A DNA stretch of 64,000 nucleotides from Chryseobacterium culicis (GCF_900108365.1 NZ_FNWQ01000002.1:248001-312000), one strand, 5' to 3'; shown: positions 35,803 to 44,217, numbered from the stretch's first letter. The notes: generated by a model not told the origin, from the sequence alone. Numbers and translations are program-made.

Positions 35803-35905
35803 GAGTGTTAGAGTGGGAGAGTTGCAGGGTTTGAGCGTTTGAGTGTTTTGTAAGTGAAGTAGAAATATGTAACTCCTTCGCTCTCAAACACTCAAACACT
35901 CAAAC
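35803..35905. repeat. Octamer repeats in inverted orientation (GAGTGTTT / AAACACTC)
   Basis: The left part 35803-35848 has about six units of 8 bp with the core GAG (GAGTGTTA, GAGTGGGA, GAGTTGCA, a shortened unit, GAGCGTTT, GAGTGTTT). The right part 35886-35905 has AAACACTC twice plus a half unit. Twenty bases of each arm are complementary with one mismatch across a 37-bp loop. It lies in the copA upstream region, behind the HMA-AraC gene. Confidence 0.7.
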
Positions 35906-36466
35906 TTATAGATTATCGAGTGCTTTGCGGTTGTGCTCTTTCAGTTTTTTGAATTCAGTTGGGGTGAATCCTGTTGTGTTTCTGAATTGGGAAGAAAGAT
36001 GCTGTACGCTTTTATAGCCCAGTTTTCCGGCAATTTCAGTAAGGTTGAATTCATTATATAAAAGGAGTTCTTTTACCTTTTCAATTTTCTGGAGGATGAA
36101 GAATTGTTCCAATGTAACGTTTTCGTTTTGTGAAAATGTTTTTGAGAGCGCGCTGTAGTCTTTATGGAGTTTCGAGCTCAGGAATTCCGAAAGCAGAAAG
36201 TCTTCGGCAATATCAAGGCTGCCTATTTTTACGATGATCAGATTTTTTATTTTTTCTACCGTCTGATGGGCAGAATCCATTATCCTTTCAAAGCCGGTAG
36301 TGAGCAGTTCTTTTTCTATGGTCTGCATTTTTTCAGGTGAAATTTCATCATCTGTTTCGATTTCGCCTAATAAGACTGCATTTATTTTTACATCCGCATT
36401 ACGGAAGATATTTTCCACCGCAGAAATGCATCGGTTGCAGACCATATTTTTGATGAAAATTTTCAT
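35906..36466 (-). CDS. HMA-AraC fusion regulator, likely copper-responsive
   Basis: A 186-residue protein. The N-terminus MKIFIKNMVCNRC is a heavy-metal-associated (HMA) start with C10-x-x-C13; the fold continues to about residue 65. The C-terminal part, about 115-180, is an AraC-type double HTH (LLYNEFNLTEIAGKLGYKSVQHLSSQFRNTTGFTPTEF, seen as NLTEIAGKLGYKSVQHL and GFTPTEFKKL). Fusion of a metal-binding domain to AraC is known in Bacteroidota and fits direct sensing. It overlaps the thioesterase gene by four bases (ATGA) and stands upstream of copA. Confidence 0.85.
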   Translation of the reverse strand: MKIFIKNMVCNRCISAVENIFRNADVKINAVLLGEIETDDEISPEKMQTIEKELLTTGFERIMDSAHQTVEKIKNLIIVKIGSLDIAEDFLLSEFLSSKLHKDYSALSKTFSQNENVTLEQFFILQKIEKVKELLLYNEFNLTEIAGKLGYKSVQHLSSQFRNTTGFTPTEFKKLKEHNRKALDNL

Positions 36467-36858
36467 AGGCTGTTGTTTAACCTGTCTTTTACGAATTCAA
36501 TCTGTGTTTTGCCGTGAGGGGCAGGATTACCGTCTGCATCAAGGTTTACCATGACAATTTTTTCTACGGTAATAATCGTTTGATGGGTCATTTTGTTTCT
36601 TACATCACATCTTAACGTAATAGAAGAAGAACCGAAATGAGAAGCTTCAATTCCTATTTCTATAATATCTCCCTGTTTTGCAGAACTTACGAAATTGATT
36701 TCAGAAATAAATTTGGTTACTACTTTTGTGTTTTCCAGCTGAATGATGGCATACAGCGCCGCTTCTTCATCTATCCACTGCAATAGTCTTCCTCCGAAAA
36801 GAGAGTGGTTGGGATTTAGGTCTTCGGGTTTTACCCATTTTCTTGTATGGTAGTTCAT
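36463..36858 (-). CDS. Hotdog-fold acyl-CoA thioesterase (YciA/BFIT type)
   Basis: A 131-residue cytosolic protein starting MNYHTRKWVKPEDLNPNHSLFGGRLLQWIDE, where the N-H-x-x-x-F-G-G-x-x-L-x-W-x-D motif defines acyl-CoA thioesterases that include YciA. It hydrolyses acyl-CoA. The frame is open to a TTG at 36882, but a -7 box at 36880-36887 covers that codon; the ATG at 36858 fits. Translation of the downstream HMA-AraC gene is coupled by ATGA overlap. Confidence 0.88.
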   Translation of the reverse strand: MNYHTRKWVKPEDLNPNHSLFGGRLLQWIDEEAALYAIIQLENTKVVTKFISEINFVSSAKQGDIIEIGIEASHFGSSSITLRCDVRNKMTHQTIITVEKIVMVNLDADGNPAPHGKTQIEFVKDRLNNSL

Positions 36859-36879
36859 GTTTTTTAATAATTTGCAGTA

Positions 36880-36887
36880 CAAATTTA
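36880..36887 (-). promoter_or_regulatory. -7 box (TAAATTTG) of the thioesterase / HMA-AraC operon
   Basis: A consensus box whose span includes the TTG start alternative, so the ATG at 36858 is used; leader about 15 nt. Confidence 0.5.
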
Positions 36888-37300
36888 GTGTTAATAGCTG
36901 ATGTATTCAAAAGAAACGTATTTATTGATCTGAAAAGAATCATTCATTTTCTCAATCGTTTTATTTGGGAACAGGCTGCTATCATTTTTGCAGCAACACC
37001 GTCCATCAGCAATATTTGAATGGTTTGCTTTCCAGGGAATAAAGGCCGGGTTAAAAATTGCGAAATGTGAAATGTAATGATATAGCTTACCTCTTATTAG
37101 TTTGATAATGAGCAGTTAGCTTAACTTTTATTGTTAGTTCTTAACTCATTTTATGATAAAATGTTTTTCGGTTTAAAATGTTGATAATTAGTGTTTTAAA
37201 TCATTTTCGCTGCTTGTTTCTTTTTTGGGATTCAACATAATGTGAGAAATATTTAAAAAAAGCTTTGATTTGAAATTTTTAATTGTATCTTGCATACGTT
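36888..37300. other. AT-rich divergent region, thioesterase / RRM protein
   Basis: About 410 bp without an ORF or strong hairpin. It holds the two divergent promoters. Confidence 0.4.
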
Positions 37301-37308
37301 TATATTTG
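37301..37308 (+). promoter_or_regulatory. RRM protein promoter: -7 box (TATATTTG) with TTG 15 bp upstream
   Basis: A consensus -7 box with a TTG at 37283-37285. It predicts an A/T-rich leader of about 70 nt before the ATG at 37387, long for this genome and of the kind used for cold- or growth-regulated RNA-binding proteins. Confidence 0.5.
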
Positions 37309-37386
37309 GAATCAATATTTGTTCATTAATTTATGTTGTTTTTCTTTTATATACCAAATTTTTATTAATTTTTTAATTTATTCAAA

Positions 37387-37746
37387 ATGAACATTTTTGT
37401 TTCAAACATCAATTACGCAACTAAAGAGTATGAGTTGCACGATCTATTCGCAGAATTTGGTGACGTATCATCAGCTAAAATCGTTACAGACAGAGAGACT
37501 GGACGTTCCAGAGGTTTCGGTTTTGTAGAGATGGGTGATGAAGAAGGAAAGCAAGCTATCGACGCTCTTAACCAAAAAGAATTTAACGGAAAAACTTTAA
37601 ACGTATCTGAAGCTAAGCCAAGAGAAGAAAAGCCAAGAAGAAGCTTTGACAACAACAGAGGTGGCGGTTACGGAAACAACCGTGGAAACGGTGGTGGATA
37701 CGGTGGAAACAACCGTGGAGGTAACGGCGGAGGAAACCGTTGGTAA
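37387..37746 (+). CDS. RRM RNA-binding protein with glycine-rich tail
   Basis: A 119-residue protein. The RRM (residues 1-78) shows RNP2 IFVSNI (3-8) and RNP1 R42-GFGFVEM49. The C-terminal part (about 85-119) is RGG-rich (GGGYGNNRGNGGGYGGNNRGG), with about eight arginines and asparagines among glycines. Single-RRM plus glycine-rich proteins are common in flavobacteria and cyanobacteria; roles in cold adaptation or mRNA binding are inferred. It has a strong terminator. Confidence 0.92.
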   Translation: MNIFVSNINYATKEYELHDLFAEFGDVSSAKIVTDRETGRSRGFGFVEMGDEEGKQAIDALNQKEFNGKTLNVSEAKPREEKPRRSFDNNRGGGYGNNRGNGGGYGGNNRGGNGGGNRW

Positions 37747-37753
37747 AAATATG

Positions 37754-37780
37754 AAGCGGCTCTTAAGCCGCTTTTTTTAT
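37754..37780 (+). terminator. RRM gene terminator
   Basis: A GC-rich stem (AAGCGGCT / AGCCGCTT, 4-nt loop) followed by TTTTTT. Confidence 0.8.
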
Positions 37781-37795
37781 GGAATTTATTTTCCT

Positions 37796-37828
37796 GTAAA
37801 GAGGCTGTCCAAAGGACAGCCTCTTTAC
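37796..37828. terminator. Second hairpin, DUF4153 3' end
   Basis: A perfect 15-bp stem (GTAAAGAGGCTGTCC / GGACAGCCTCTTTAC, AAA loop) just beyond the DUF4153 stop. It serves the minus strand, although its own T run there is poor. Confidence 0.65.
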
Positions 37829-37831
37829 TTT

Positions 37832-39616
37832 TTATTTTAGTCTGATAAGAATATAAACATTTTCGTAATAAATGCTGGCGGCATCTTGTTCAGAATATTT
37901 TTCCCGGGTAATTTCATTGAAGATAAGTTTAACATGGTATTTGCCTAAATCGGATTCCATAGCTATTTCAGGAATTTTTACATTTCCTGTTTTGTTTTTA
38001 TTTTCTTCAAAAAGTCGGATGATCTGCGGTCCGAAATCTACTTCCTGTTCAGAATTTAATATTAATTTTAACGAGGACTTATCCGTCAGTTGGTCTTTAA
38101 GCTCAAATTCATCTTCATTCAGTGTCTGCGGATCTCTGCTATAGCGGTAAAAAGAAATTAAGTATTGATAATTCACAAGCTCTACTGCCTGTTTTTCACG
38201 AACAAGAACCAGTCTGTTTGTTTCGTATGGTCTGTTTTTTACAGTGACATTCACATCGGAAAATTTGTTCTGTATGTCATATCTTACAGTATAAAATTCT
38301 CCCGCGGATATTTGATTAGCCAGCTCAGTCCTGTCTTTTTCGTTTAATAACTTAGATAGAAAATCAACCTGTTTTCTTTCTGCCAGAAACACAAATTTAT
38401 CAGCAATTTCATTTCTGATGGTATCATTAACTTTCTTGCTGAAATTAATTGTACCTGCACTGATGAGCTGATTCTGTTTTAAAATACTCATTAATTGCTT
38501 TTTCTGGCTTCTGTTTGCCACGCTAAAAGCGTTCAGATAAGGAAAAATAAGAGCAAAAGCGCCAAACAGGAATAAACTGATGGGAATGAACTTTATAGTA
38601 GATTTTCTGCTGAAAATACTATATACAACAATACTCAGCAGCCAAAGGGCAAGCAGAAGCACAAAGTATCTGGGCTCTGTATAGCCATATTCCAGAATTC
38701 TGGTAAAAACAGCGGTGAAAAGCAATACGATTAAAGGAACAATTGTATAGTAGAATGCTTTTGAAAATATTTTTACCCATGATCTGGCATTTTCTTCTTT
38801 CAAAGGATAGACAAGAAGCAGAGCTAAAATACCAACCGTACTGTACGCTAACACCAGATAAGAAACCCAGCCTCTTGGAAGCTCCCAGTGGATCAGGATT
38901 TTAAATGAATATAGGTAAAGAATAGCTGCATAAATAAGCAGTAAAGGGATTAAGACAAACTGAGTGAAAAACTTTAAAATAACAGGATATTTGCCATCTT
39001 GTTCAAGATTATTGAGTCCCTTATCATTAAATAAAAGAAAAATAAAACTGCTTCCCAAAATAGCGAGAACAAAGAAGGTGTCCCTGTAAACTCTGCTATG
39101 GAAGCTTAAATCAAAAAGCTGATCAACCGCTAAGATGGCCAACTCAACTCCCCCCGTTAAAACTCCTGTAAATACGGCAGTCAGAAAGGTATTGATAAAA
39201 AGATTCTTATTATACTGCCAGAATCTCAGTTCTCTGTCTTTTTCAAGAAAAGGGGCAAAAGATACCAATAAGTGGGAGAGTAGTGCCGTAACAGCAATGG
39301 TATAGATATAGATTTCTGTAAAACCACTCTTTTTATCAGGCAGGATAAGATAAAATCCTGAAAGAAAGACAATTCCGGATATATGCAGAAGCAGTTCTTT
39401 CCCGATTCTTTGTGAGAGCATTTTCAGGGCGAACATCAATGAAATTCCGAGGCAGCAGCAAATGGTAAATTTGATATAAGCGGTGATTTCACTGCGTTCT
39501 GTTTCAGCAATACATATGGCACCTGCAGAAGCTGATAAAGCCATTACCAAGATCATAGGATATCGGAAAATGACTTCATTGGCCCTGTTCAGCGTTTCCC
39601 GGAATTTTGTTTTCAT
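37832..39616 (-). CDS. DUF4153 multi-pass membrane protein
   Basis: A 594-residue inner-membrane protein with about 12 predicted helices in its first two thirds (RYPMILVMALSASAGAICIAE, FVLLLALWLLSIVVYSIF) and a soluble C-terminal part. The N-terminal MKTKFRETLNRANEVIFRYP and GVELAILAVDQLFDL segments are typical of DUF4153. The function is unknown. It lies 23 bp downstream of the BlaI-like gene on the same strand, so it is probably in that operon with the PAP2 gene. Confidence 0.82.
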   Translation of the reverse strand: MKTKFRETLNRANEVIFRYPMILVMALSASAGAICIAETERSEITAYIKFTICCCLGISLMFALKMLSQRIGKELLLHISGIVFLSGFYLILPDKKSGFTEIYIYTIAVTALLSHLLVSFAPFLEKDRELRFWQYNKNLFINTFLTAVFTGVLTGGVELAILAVDQLFDLSFHSRVYRDTFFVLAILGSSFIFLLFNDKGLNNLEQDGKYPVILKFFTQFVLIPLLLIYAAILYLYSFKILIHWELPRGWVSYLVLAYSTVGILALLLVYPLKEENARSWVKIFSKAFYYTIVPLIVLLFTAVFTRILEYGYTEPRYFVLLLALWLLSIVVYSIFSRKSTIKFIPISLFLFGAFALIFPYLNAFSVANRSQKKQLMSILKQNQLISAGTINFSKKVNDTIRNEIADKFVFLAERKQVDFLSKLLNEKDRTELANQISAGEFYTVRYDIQNKFSDVNVTVKNRPYETNRLVLVREKQAVELVNYQYLISFYRYSRDPQTLNEDEFELKDQLTDKSSLKLILNSEQEVDFGPQIIRLFEENKNKTGNVKIPEIAMESDLGKYHVKLIFNEITREKYSEQDAASIYYENVYILIRLK

Positions 39617-39639
39617 GATTTGGTGTTTTTGGGTTTAGG

Positions 39640-40137
39640 CTAATCCTTTTTTTTCTTCTTCTTTTTATCCTTATCTTTCTCTTTCTCTTTCTCTTTTCCT
39701 TTAGTTTTCTTTTCTTTTTTCGGACTGAGGATTTCTTCGGCAATCTCAAATTTAGGTTCTTCCACCTTTGTTGGTTTTATTTCAATTTTAAGATCAAAAT
39801 GTCCTTTCATATCTTCCTGGGAGATTAATTTTTCACTTAATAAAAGCTCCAGAATCTCCTTCCCGGAATTATTAAAAAAGTGATCCGAAAGTTCTTTCAA
39901 TAGGAATTTTTTATACTCATCCAAAGGAACAAGTACAGTGTATTTGAAGATTCTTCCTTCCTTTATCGTGGATAAATAGCCTTTTTCAACCAATATTTTC
40001 AAATAGGTGGAAACCGTATTCTGGTGTGGTTTCGGTTCCGGATGCTGCTCCATAACGTCCTTCAGATAAAAAGATTCCATTTTCCAAAACAGCTTCATAA
40101 AGTTTTCTTCTGCGGCAGTAAGATGATGTATTTTCAT
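39640..40137 (-). CDS. BlaI/MecI-family repressor with lysine-rich C-terminal tail
   Basis: A 165-residue protein starting MKIHHLTAAEENFMKLFWKM (the frame is open upstream into the PAP2 gene but the ATG at 40137 fits). The winged helix KPHQNTVSTYLKILVEKGYLSTIKEGRIFKYT (about 35-75) is the BlaI DNA-binding domain; HHFFNNSGKEILELLLSEKLI holds the dimer part. From residue about 139 the tail is K, E, D only (KGKEKEKEKDKDKKKKKKKD). No BlaR1 sensor peptidase is linked. The acidic/basic tail is odd for the family and sits on a homopolymer-prone A-rich stretch. Confidence 0.85.
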   Translation of the reverse strand: MKIHHLTAAEENFMKLFWKMESFYLKDVMEQHPEPKPHQNTVSTYLKILVEKGYLSTIKEGRIFKYTVLVPLDEYKKFLLKELSDHFFNNSGKEILELLLSEKLISQEDMKGHFDLKIEIKPTKVEEPKFEIAEEILSPKKEKKTKGKEKEKEKDKDKKKKKKKD

Positions 40138-40145
40138 AGAGTATT

Positions 40146-40748
40146 CTAATGTTGAAATTGAATATTGCAATAAAGATAGATAAAAGATACCAGAAAAGCT
40201 ATTCCAGCCCCCATAAATACTTCTTTTACGGTGTGTCTTTTCAAAATAATACGGGTGATTCCCACCAAAGCGGCAATTCCCAGCCATACTATACCCATTT
40301 TCCAGTTCAGCGAAAAAAATAAGGCCGCTACAAATACATTGAATGCCGTATGCATAGAGCTTTTGATGGATAGATTGCTGATCTGGAGAGCAAAAAGAAG
40401 CACCAGAATAAACAGCATCACAAGATCTATATATCCGTTTCTTATGTAGTTAAAAAGAAGGTAAGAGATCACACAGGCTGCAATAAATATATATAATGTC
40501 TTCCTTTGAACGCGGTTGGAAACATCCATATTGGTATATCTTCCGGTTTTTACATTCCATACCAGCCATATGATAACCGGAACAATGATCATTAGTAATA
40601 TAGGAAGAAAATAAAGGATAGAATCTTTAAAGTTGTATTGTCTGATGCTCATATATACAAAAAATAGGATCAGGGACACCAATGGATTAAAAAAATCAGA
40701 AATGACTTTTGAAATGTTGTGTAGTAATGAAGACTGCTTTTCTTCCAT
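40146..40748 (-). CDS. PAP2-family phosphatase, membrane bound
   Basis: A 200-residue inner-membrane protein with five or six helices. The PAP2 motifs are atypical but present: motif C1-like RVQRKTLYI, C2 KSSMHTAF and C3 RIILKRHTVKEV, giving the catalytic His pair. Members dephosphorylate lipid phosphates or undecaprenyl pyrophosphate. It is the first gene of a likely operon with the BlaI-like and DUF4153 genes (9 and 23 bp spacing). Confidence 0.75.
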   Translation of the reverse strand: MEEKQSSLLHNISKVISDFFNPLVSLILFFVYMSIRQYNFKDSILYFLPILLMIIVPVIIWLVWNVKTGRYTNMDVSNRVQRKTLYIFIAACVISYLLFNYIRNGYIDLVMLFILVLLFALQISNLSIKSSMHTAFNVFVAALFFSLNWKMGIVWLGIAALVGITRIILKRHTVKEVFMGAGIAFLVSFIYLYCNIQFQH

Positions 40749-41234
40749 ATTTTAGTTTAAAAACCAAATATACTATTATAACCTCAAAAAACAAGACGTG
40801 AGACAGCAGTACGATGAGCCCGGAAAAGGGTTAAATTCCTGTCTGTAAGTACATTTTTATACAGCAGATACGATTTCGTTTATTGTCATTTTTTTTTGAC
40901 AGAGTGAGATCGAAATTTTTACAACAAAGAAAATTGTCTCCTGCAACAAACGGATAAAATACCCAAAAGCTATGTTAACAATAATTAAAGATAAAAGAAG
41001 TGAGGGATAAAATGGGATGAATTTTTAATATTTCAGTTCTTTCAATTGTTTAATAAAAGCCAGATCAACAGGAATGTTTTCCTTGTTTCGAAATAGAAAA
41101 AAAACAGTGGACATGCCGTTTTATAAGCCCCGGATAGGCTCGAAAATTAAGAATAATCCGTTCAGCCCGCAAATAGATTTTACAGAAAAAACGAAAAGTT
41201 ATGTATGTATAGAATAAAAACAAAGTTTTTTTCA
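40749..41234. other. Intergenic region without a supported gene
   Basis: About 490 bp. A 29-codon minus-strand ORF at 41025-41114 has coding-like codons but no recognisable family. No strong hairpin with a T run. Confidence 0.4.
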
Positions 41235-41242
41235 TAATTTTG
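41235..41242 (+). promoter_or_regulatory. pdhA -7 box (TAATTTTG)
   Basis: A consensus box 37 bp before the pdhA ATG. Confidence 0.45.
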
Positions 41243-41279
41243 CTCAACTATTTCATCATAAAAAAGCAAGAGCTAACAC

Positions 41280-42281
41280 ATGAAAGAATTTTCTAAAGAG
41301 GTATACCTGAAGTGGTATGAAGATATGACAATGTGGAGAAGGTTTGAAGACAAATGCCGTTCTCTTTACCTAAAACAAAAGATCAGAGGTTTTTTACATT
41401 TGTATAACGGTCAGGAAGCTATCCCTGCCGGGTTTACGCATGCAATGGACCTTACAAAGGATAGCATGATTACTGCTTACAGATGCCACATCCATCCAAT
41501 GGCGATGGGAGTAGATCCTAAGAGAATCATGGCCGAACTTTGTGGTAAAGCTACAGGTACATCCGGAGGTATGGGTGGATCTATGCACATTTTCAGTAAA
41601 GAACACCGTTTTTACGGAGGACACGGTATCGTTGGAGGACAAATTCCTTTGGGAGCTGGTATTGCTTTCGCAGATAAATATTTCGACAGAAAAGCAGTGA
41701 ATATCTGTTTCTTTGGAGACGGAGCTGCAAGACAGGGTTCTTTACATGAGACTTTCAACATGGCAATGAACTGGAAACTTCCTGTAGTATTTGTTGTAGA
41801 AAACAACCAATATGCAATGGGAACTTCTGTAAAAAGAACAGCCAACCACGAAGATATCTACAAATTAGGATTAGGATACGAAATGCCTTGTCTTGCCGTA
41901 GATGCCATGGATCCTGAAAAAGTGGCTGAAGCTGCTTATGAAGCTGTTGAAAGAGCTAGAAGAGGGGATGGACCTACATTCATTGAAGCAAGAACTTACC
42001 GTTACAGAGGACACTCTATGTCTGATGCTGAACCTTACAGATCTAAAGAAGAAGTTGCTATTCATAAAAATGATGACCCAATTGAGCTTGTAAAACACAG
42101 AATTTTAGAAAACGGATGGGCTACAGAAGCAGAATTGGAAACCATAGACAATAAGTCAAGAGACTTCGTTGAAGAGTGTATCGAATTTATGGAAAACTCT
42201 CCATATCCGGATGCTGAAAAAGTATATGAGTATGTGTATGCTCAGGAAGATTATCCATTCCTAGACAAATTAGAAAACTAA
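41280..42281 (+). CDS. pdhA: Pyruvate dehydrogenase E1 component, alpha subunit
   Basis: A 333-residue protein of the alpha2-beta2 type E1; with E1-beta it decarboxylates pyruvate using TPP. The TPP motif is GDGAARQGSLHETFNMAMNWKLPVVFVVENNQYAMG (key GDG...NN, about 143-180). The phosphorylation-loop type segment YRYRGHSMSDAEPYRSKEE matches E1-alpha. It is followed after 84 bp by aceF. The E1-beta gene is not in the window, so the complex is encoded at least at two loci. Confidence 0.94.
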   Translation: MKEFSKEVYLKWYEDMTMWRRFEDKCRSLYLKQKIRGFLHLYNGQEAIPAGFTHAMDLTKDSMITAYRCHIHPMAMGVDPKRIMAELCGKATGTSGGMGGSMHIFSKEHRFYGGHGIVGGQIPLGAGIAFADKYFDRKAVNICFFGDGAARQGSLHETFNMAMNWKLPVVFVVENNQYAMGTSVKRTANHEDIYKLGLGYEMPCLAVDAMDPEKVAEAAYEAVERARRGDGPTFIEARTYRYRGHSMSDAEPYRSKEEVAIHKNDDPIELVKHRILENGWATEAELETIDNKSRDFVEECIEFMENSPYPDAEKVYEYVYAQEDYPFLDKLEN

Positions 42282-42293
42282 AAAATAAAAATT

Positions 42294-42351
42294 AATTTGA
42301 AATTTGAAGTTTGAAATTTCTGAAATCTCAAATCTCAAATCTCGAGTCTCA
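42294..42351 (+). repeat. Heptamer tandem repeat (AATTTGA x3, AATCTCA x4)
   Basis: Three units AATTTGA/AGTTTGA, a 9-base transition, then four units AATCTCA, AATCTCA, AATCTCG, AGTCTCA between pdhA and aceF. Period 7 holds throughout except the transition. It ends 14 bp before the aceF start, so it lies in the pdhA-aceF mRNA if cotranscribed. Confidence 0.75.
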
Positions 42352-42365
42352 AATCAATATAGATT

Positions 42366-43958
42366 ATGGCAGAAGTAATTACGATGCCCCGCCTGTCCGA
42401 CACTATGACGGAAGGCAAGGTGGCAAAATGGCATAAAAAAGTAGGAGATAAAGTAAAAGAAGGAGATATTTTAGCCGAAATTGAAACGGATAAAGCGGTT
42501 CAGGATTTCGAATCTGAAATAGAAGGTACCCTTTTATACGTAGGTGTAGAAGAAGGAGGTGCTGCTGCTGTAGACTCTGTTTTAGCTATTATCGGAAATG
42601 AAGGAGAAGATATTTCAGGTTTGACAGGCGGAGCTGCTGCTCCTGCTGCAACTGAAGAAAAAAAATCAGAAGATCAGCCTAAAGCAGAAACTGCTGCCCC
42701 TGCTGCTGCAGAAGTTCCGGCAGGAGTGGAAGTGATTACAATGCCAAGACTTTCTGATACAATGACAGAAGGTAAAGTGGCTAAATGGCACAAAAATGTA
42801 GGCGATACAGTAAAAGAAGGTGATCTTCTTGCTGAGATCGAAACAGATAAAGCAGTACAGGATTTCGAATCTGAATTCAATGGAGTACTATTGAAGCAGG
42901 GTGTAGAAGAAGGTGGTGCTGCTCCGGTAGATTCAGTACTGGCAATCATAGGCCCTGCAGGAACAGATGTTTCGGCTGTAGGTGCTCCAAAAGCGGCGGC
43001 TCAGCCTGCTGAAAAACCAGCTGAACAAAAAACAGAAGCTCAATCAGAAGAAAAAGCCGCTCCGGCTGCCAGCTCTTCATCTTCTGACAGAGTAGCGATT
43101 TCTCCACTGGCTAAAAAAATGGCTCAGGATAAAGGCGTTGATATTAACAGCGTTCAGGGTTCTGGTGAAAACGGAAGAATCGTTAAAAAAGATATTGAAA
43201 ATTATCAGCCAGCTGCAAAACCGGCTGCTTCAGCGCCTGCGGCAAGTGCTGCTCCTGCTGCAGTCAGCTTTGTACAGGGTGAAGATACGGAGACTCCAAA
43301 CTCACAAGTAAGAAATATCATTGCAAAACGTCTTTCCGAAAGTAAATTCTCTGCACCTCACTATTATCTGATGGTTGAGATCAATATGGATAAAGCTATT
43401 GAAGCAAGAAAAGAAATCAATTCTCTACCTGATACAAAAATTTCTTTCAATGATATGATCATCAAAGCTACTGCCATTGCTTTAAGAAAGCACCCACAGG
43501 TCAATTCAAGCTGGGCAGGCGATAAGATCATCCACAGAGGAAATATCAATATTGGTGTAGCAGTAGCTATTCCGGACGGTTTGGTAGTTCCTGTATTGAA
43601 GAATACAGATCAGATGACGTATACTCAGATTTCTGCATCCGTTAAAGATATGGCTTCAAGAGCTAAGAGTAAAGGCCTTAAAGCTAACGAAATGGAAGGG
43701 TCTACATTCTCTATTTCTAACCTGGGAATGTTCGGAATTGAAACATTTACAAGTATCATCAACCAACCTAACTCTGCAATCCTTTCAGTAGGAGCAATTA
43801 TTGAGAAGCCAATCGTAAAAGATGGTCAGATCGTAGTTGGAAACACCATGAAACTTTCATTGGCTTGTGACCACAGAGTAGTAGACGGTGCTACAGGGGC
43901 TCAATTCTTACAGACATTAAGAACCTATTTGGAAAATCCGTTAACATTGTTACTGTAA
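42366..43958 (+). CDS. aceF: Pyruvate dehydrogenase E2, dihydrolipoyl acetyltransferase
   Basis: A 530-residue core protein of the pyruvate dehydrogenase complex. Two lipoyl domains carry lipoyl-lysines K43 and K162, each in ETDKAVQDFESE. Alanine/proline-rich linkers (AAAPAATEE..., PAAKPAASAPAAS) separate them and the peripheral-subunit-binding domain at about 243-282 (AISPLAKKMAQDKGVDINSVQGSGENGRIVKKD). The catalytic domain ends in DHRVVDGATGAQF with H503 and D507. It follows pdhA after a heptamer repeat and ends with a good terminator. Confidence 0.96.
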   Translation: MAEVITMPRLSDTMTEGKVAKWHKKVGDKVKEGDILAEIETDKAVQDFESEIEGTLLYVGVEEGGAAAVDSVLAIIGNEGEDISGLTGGAAAPAATEEKKSEDQPKAETAAPAAAEVPAGVEVITMPRLSDTMTEGKVAKWHKNVGDTVKEGDLLAEIETDKAVQDFESEFNGVLLKQGVEEGGAAPVDSVLAIIGPAGTDVSAVGAPKAAAQPAEKPAEQKTEAQSEEKAAPAASSSSSDRVAISPLAKKMAQDKGVDINSVQGSGENGRIVKKDIENYQPAAKPAASAPAASAAPAAVSFVQGEDTETPNSQVRNIIAKRLSESKFSAPHYYLMVEINMDKAIEARKEINSLPDTKISFNDMIIKATAIALRKHPQVNSSWAGDKIIHRGNINIGVAVAIPDGLVVPVLKNTDQMTYTQISASVKDMASRAKSKGLKANEMEGSTFSISNLGMFGIETFTSIINQPNSAILSVGAIIEKPIVKDGQIVVGNTMKLSLACDHRVVDGATGAQFLQTLRTYLENPLTLLL

Positions 43959-43979
43959 TTTTCTGGATTAAAAATACTG

Positions 43980-44004
43980 AAACCTCCCGCTTGGGAGGTT
44001 TTTT
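43980..44004 (+). terminator. aceF terminator
   Basis: An 8-bp perfect stem (AACCTCCC / GGGAGGTT, GCTT loop) followed by TTTT. Confidence 0.75.
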
Positions 44005-44217
44005 GCTTTCTGTAAATTAAAATGCAGGTTTCTGCCTCACTTATAGGATTTTTAAGAAACATATAGATTGAGGAATACGAACTTCTGAAAAGAAAACACT
44101 TAGCCTTTATAAATTTTTACACAAAAAATAAGCACGAAATAATTAAAAAAATTAACAAAAAAGATTGATGTAAATAGGTTAGAATCATCTAATGGGAGTA
44201 AAACTAAAATAAAATAT

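Noticed and set aside
37387-37840. Alternative frame ORF over the glycine-rich tail of the RRM protein
   Set aside because: Product of the repetitive GGN-rich sequence; the RRM frame is clearly the gene.
41025-41114. 29-codon minus-strand ORF ending KQLKELKY
   Set aside because: Coding-like codons but no homolog that can be named, and an in-frame stop immediately upstream; too short to call.
16811-42351. Short tandem repeats read as CRISPR arrays
   Set aside because: Units are 7-8 bp, contiguous, with no unique spacers of 25-40 bp and no cas genes.
44014-44068. 14-codon ORF between aceF and the orphan terminator
   Set aside because: Too short, with no start signals; a small RNA is a better explanation.
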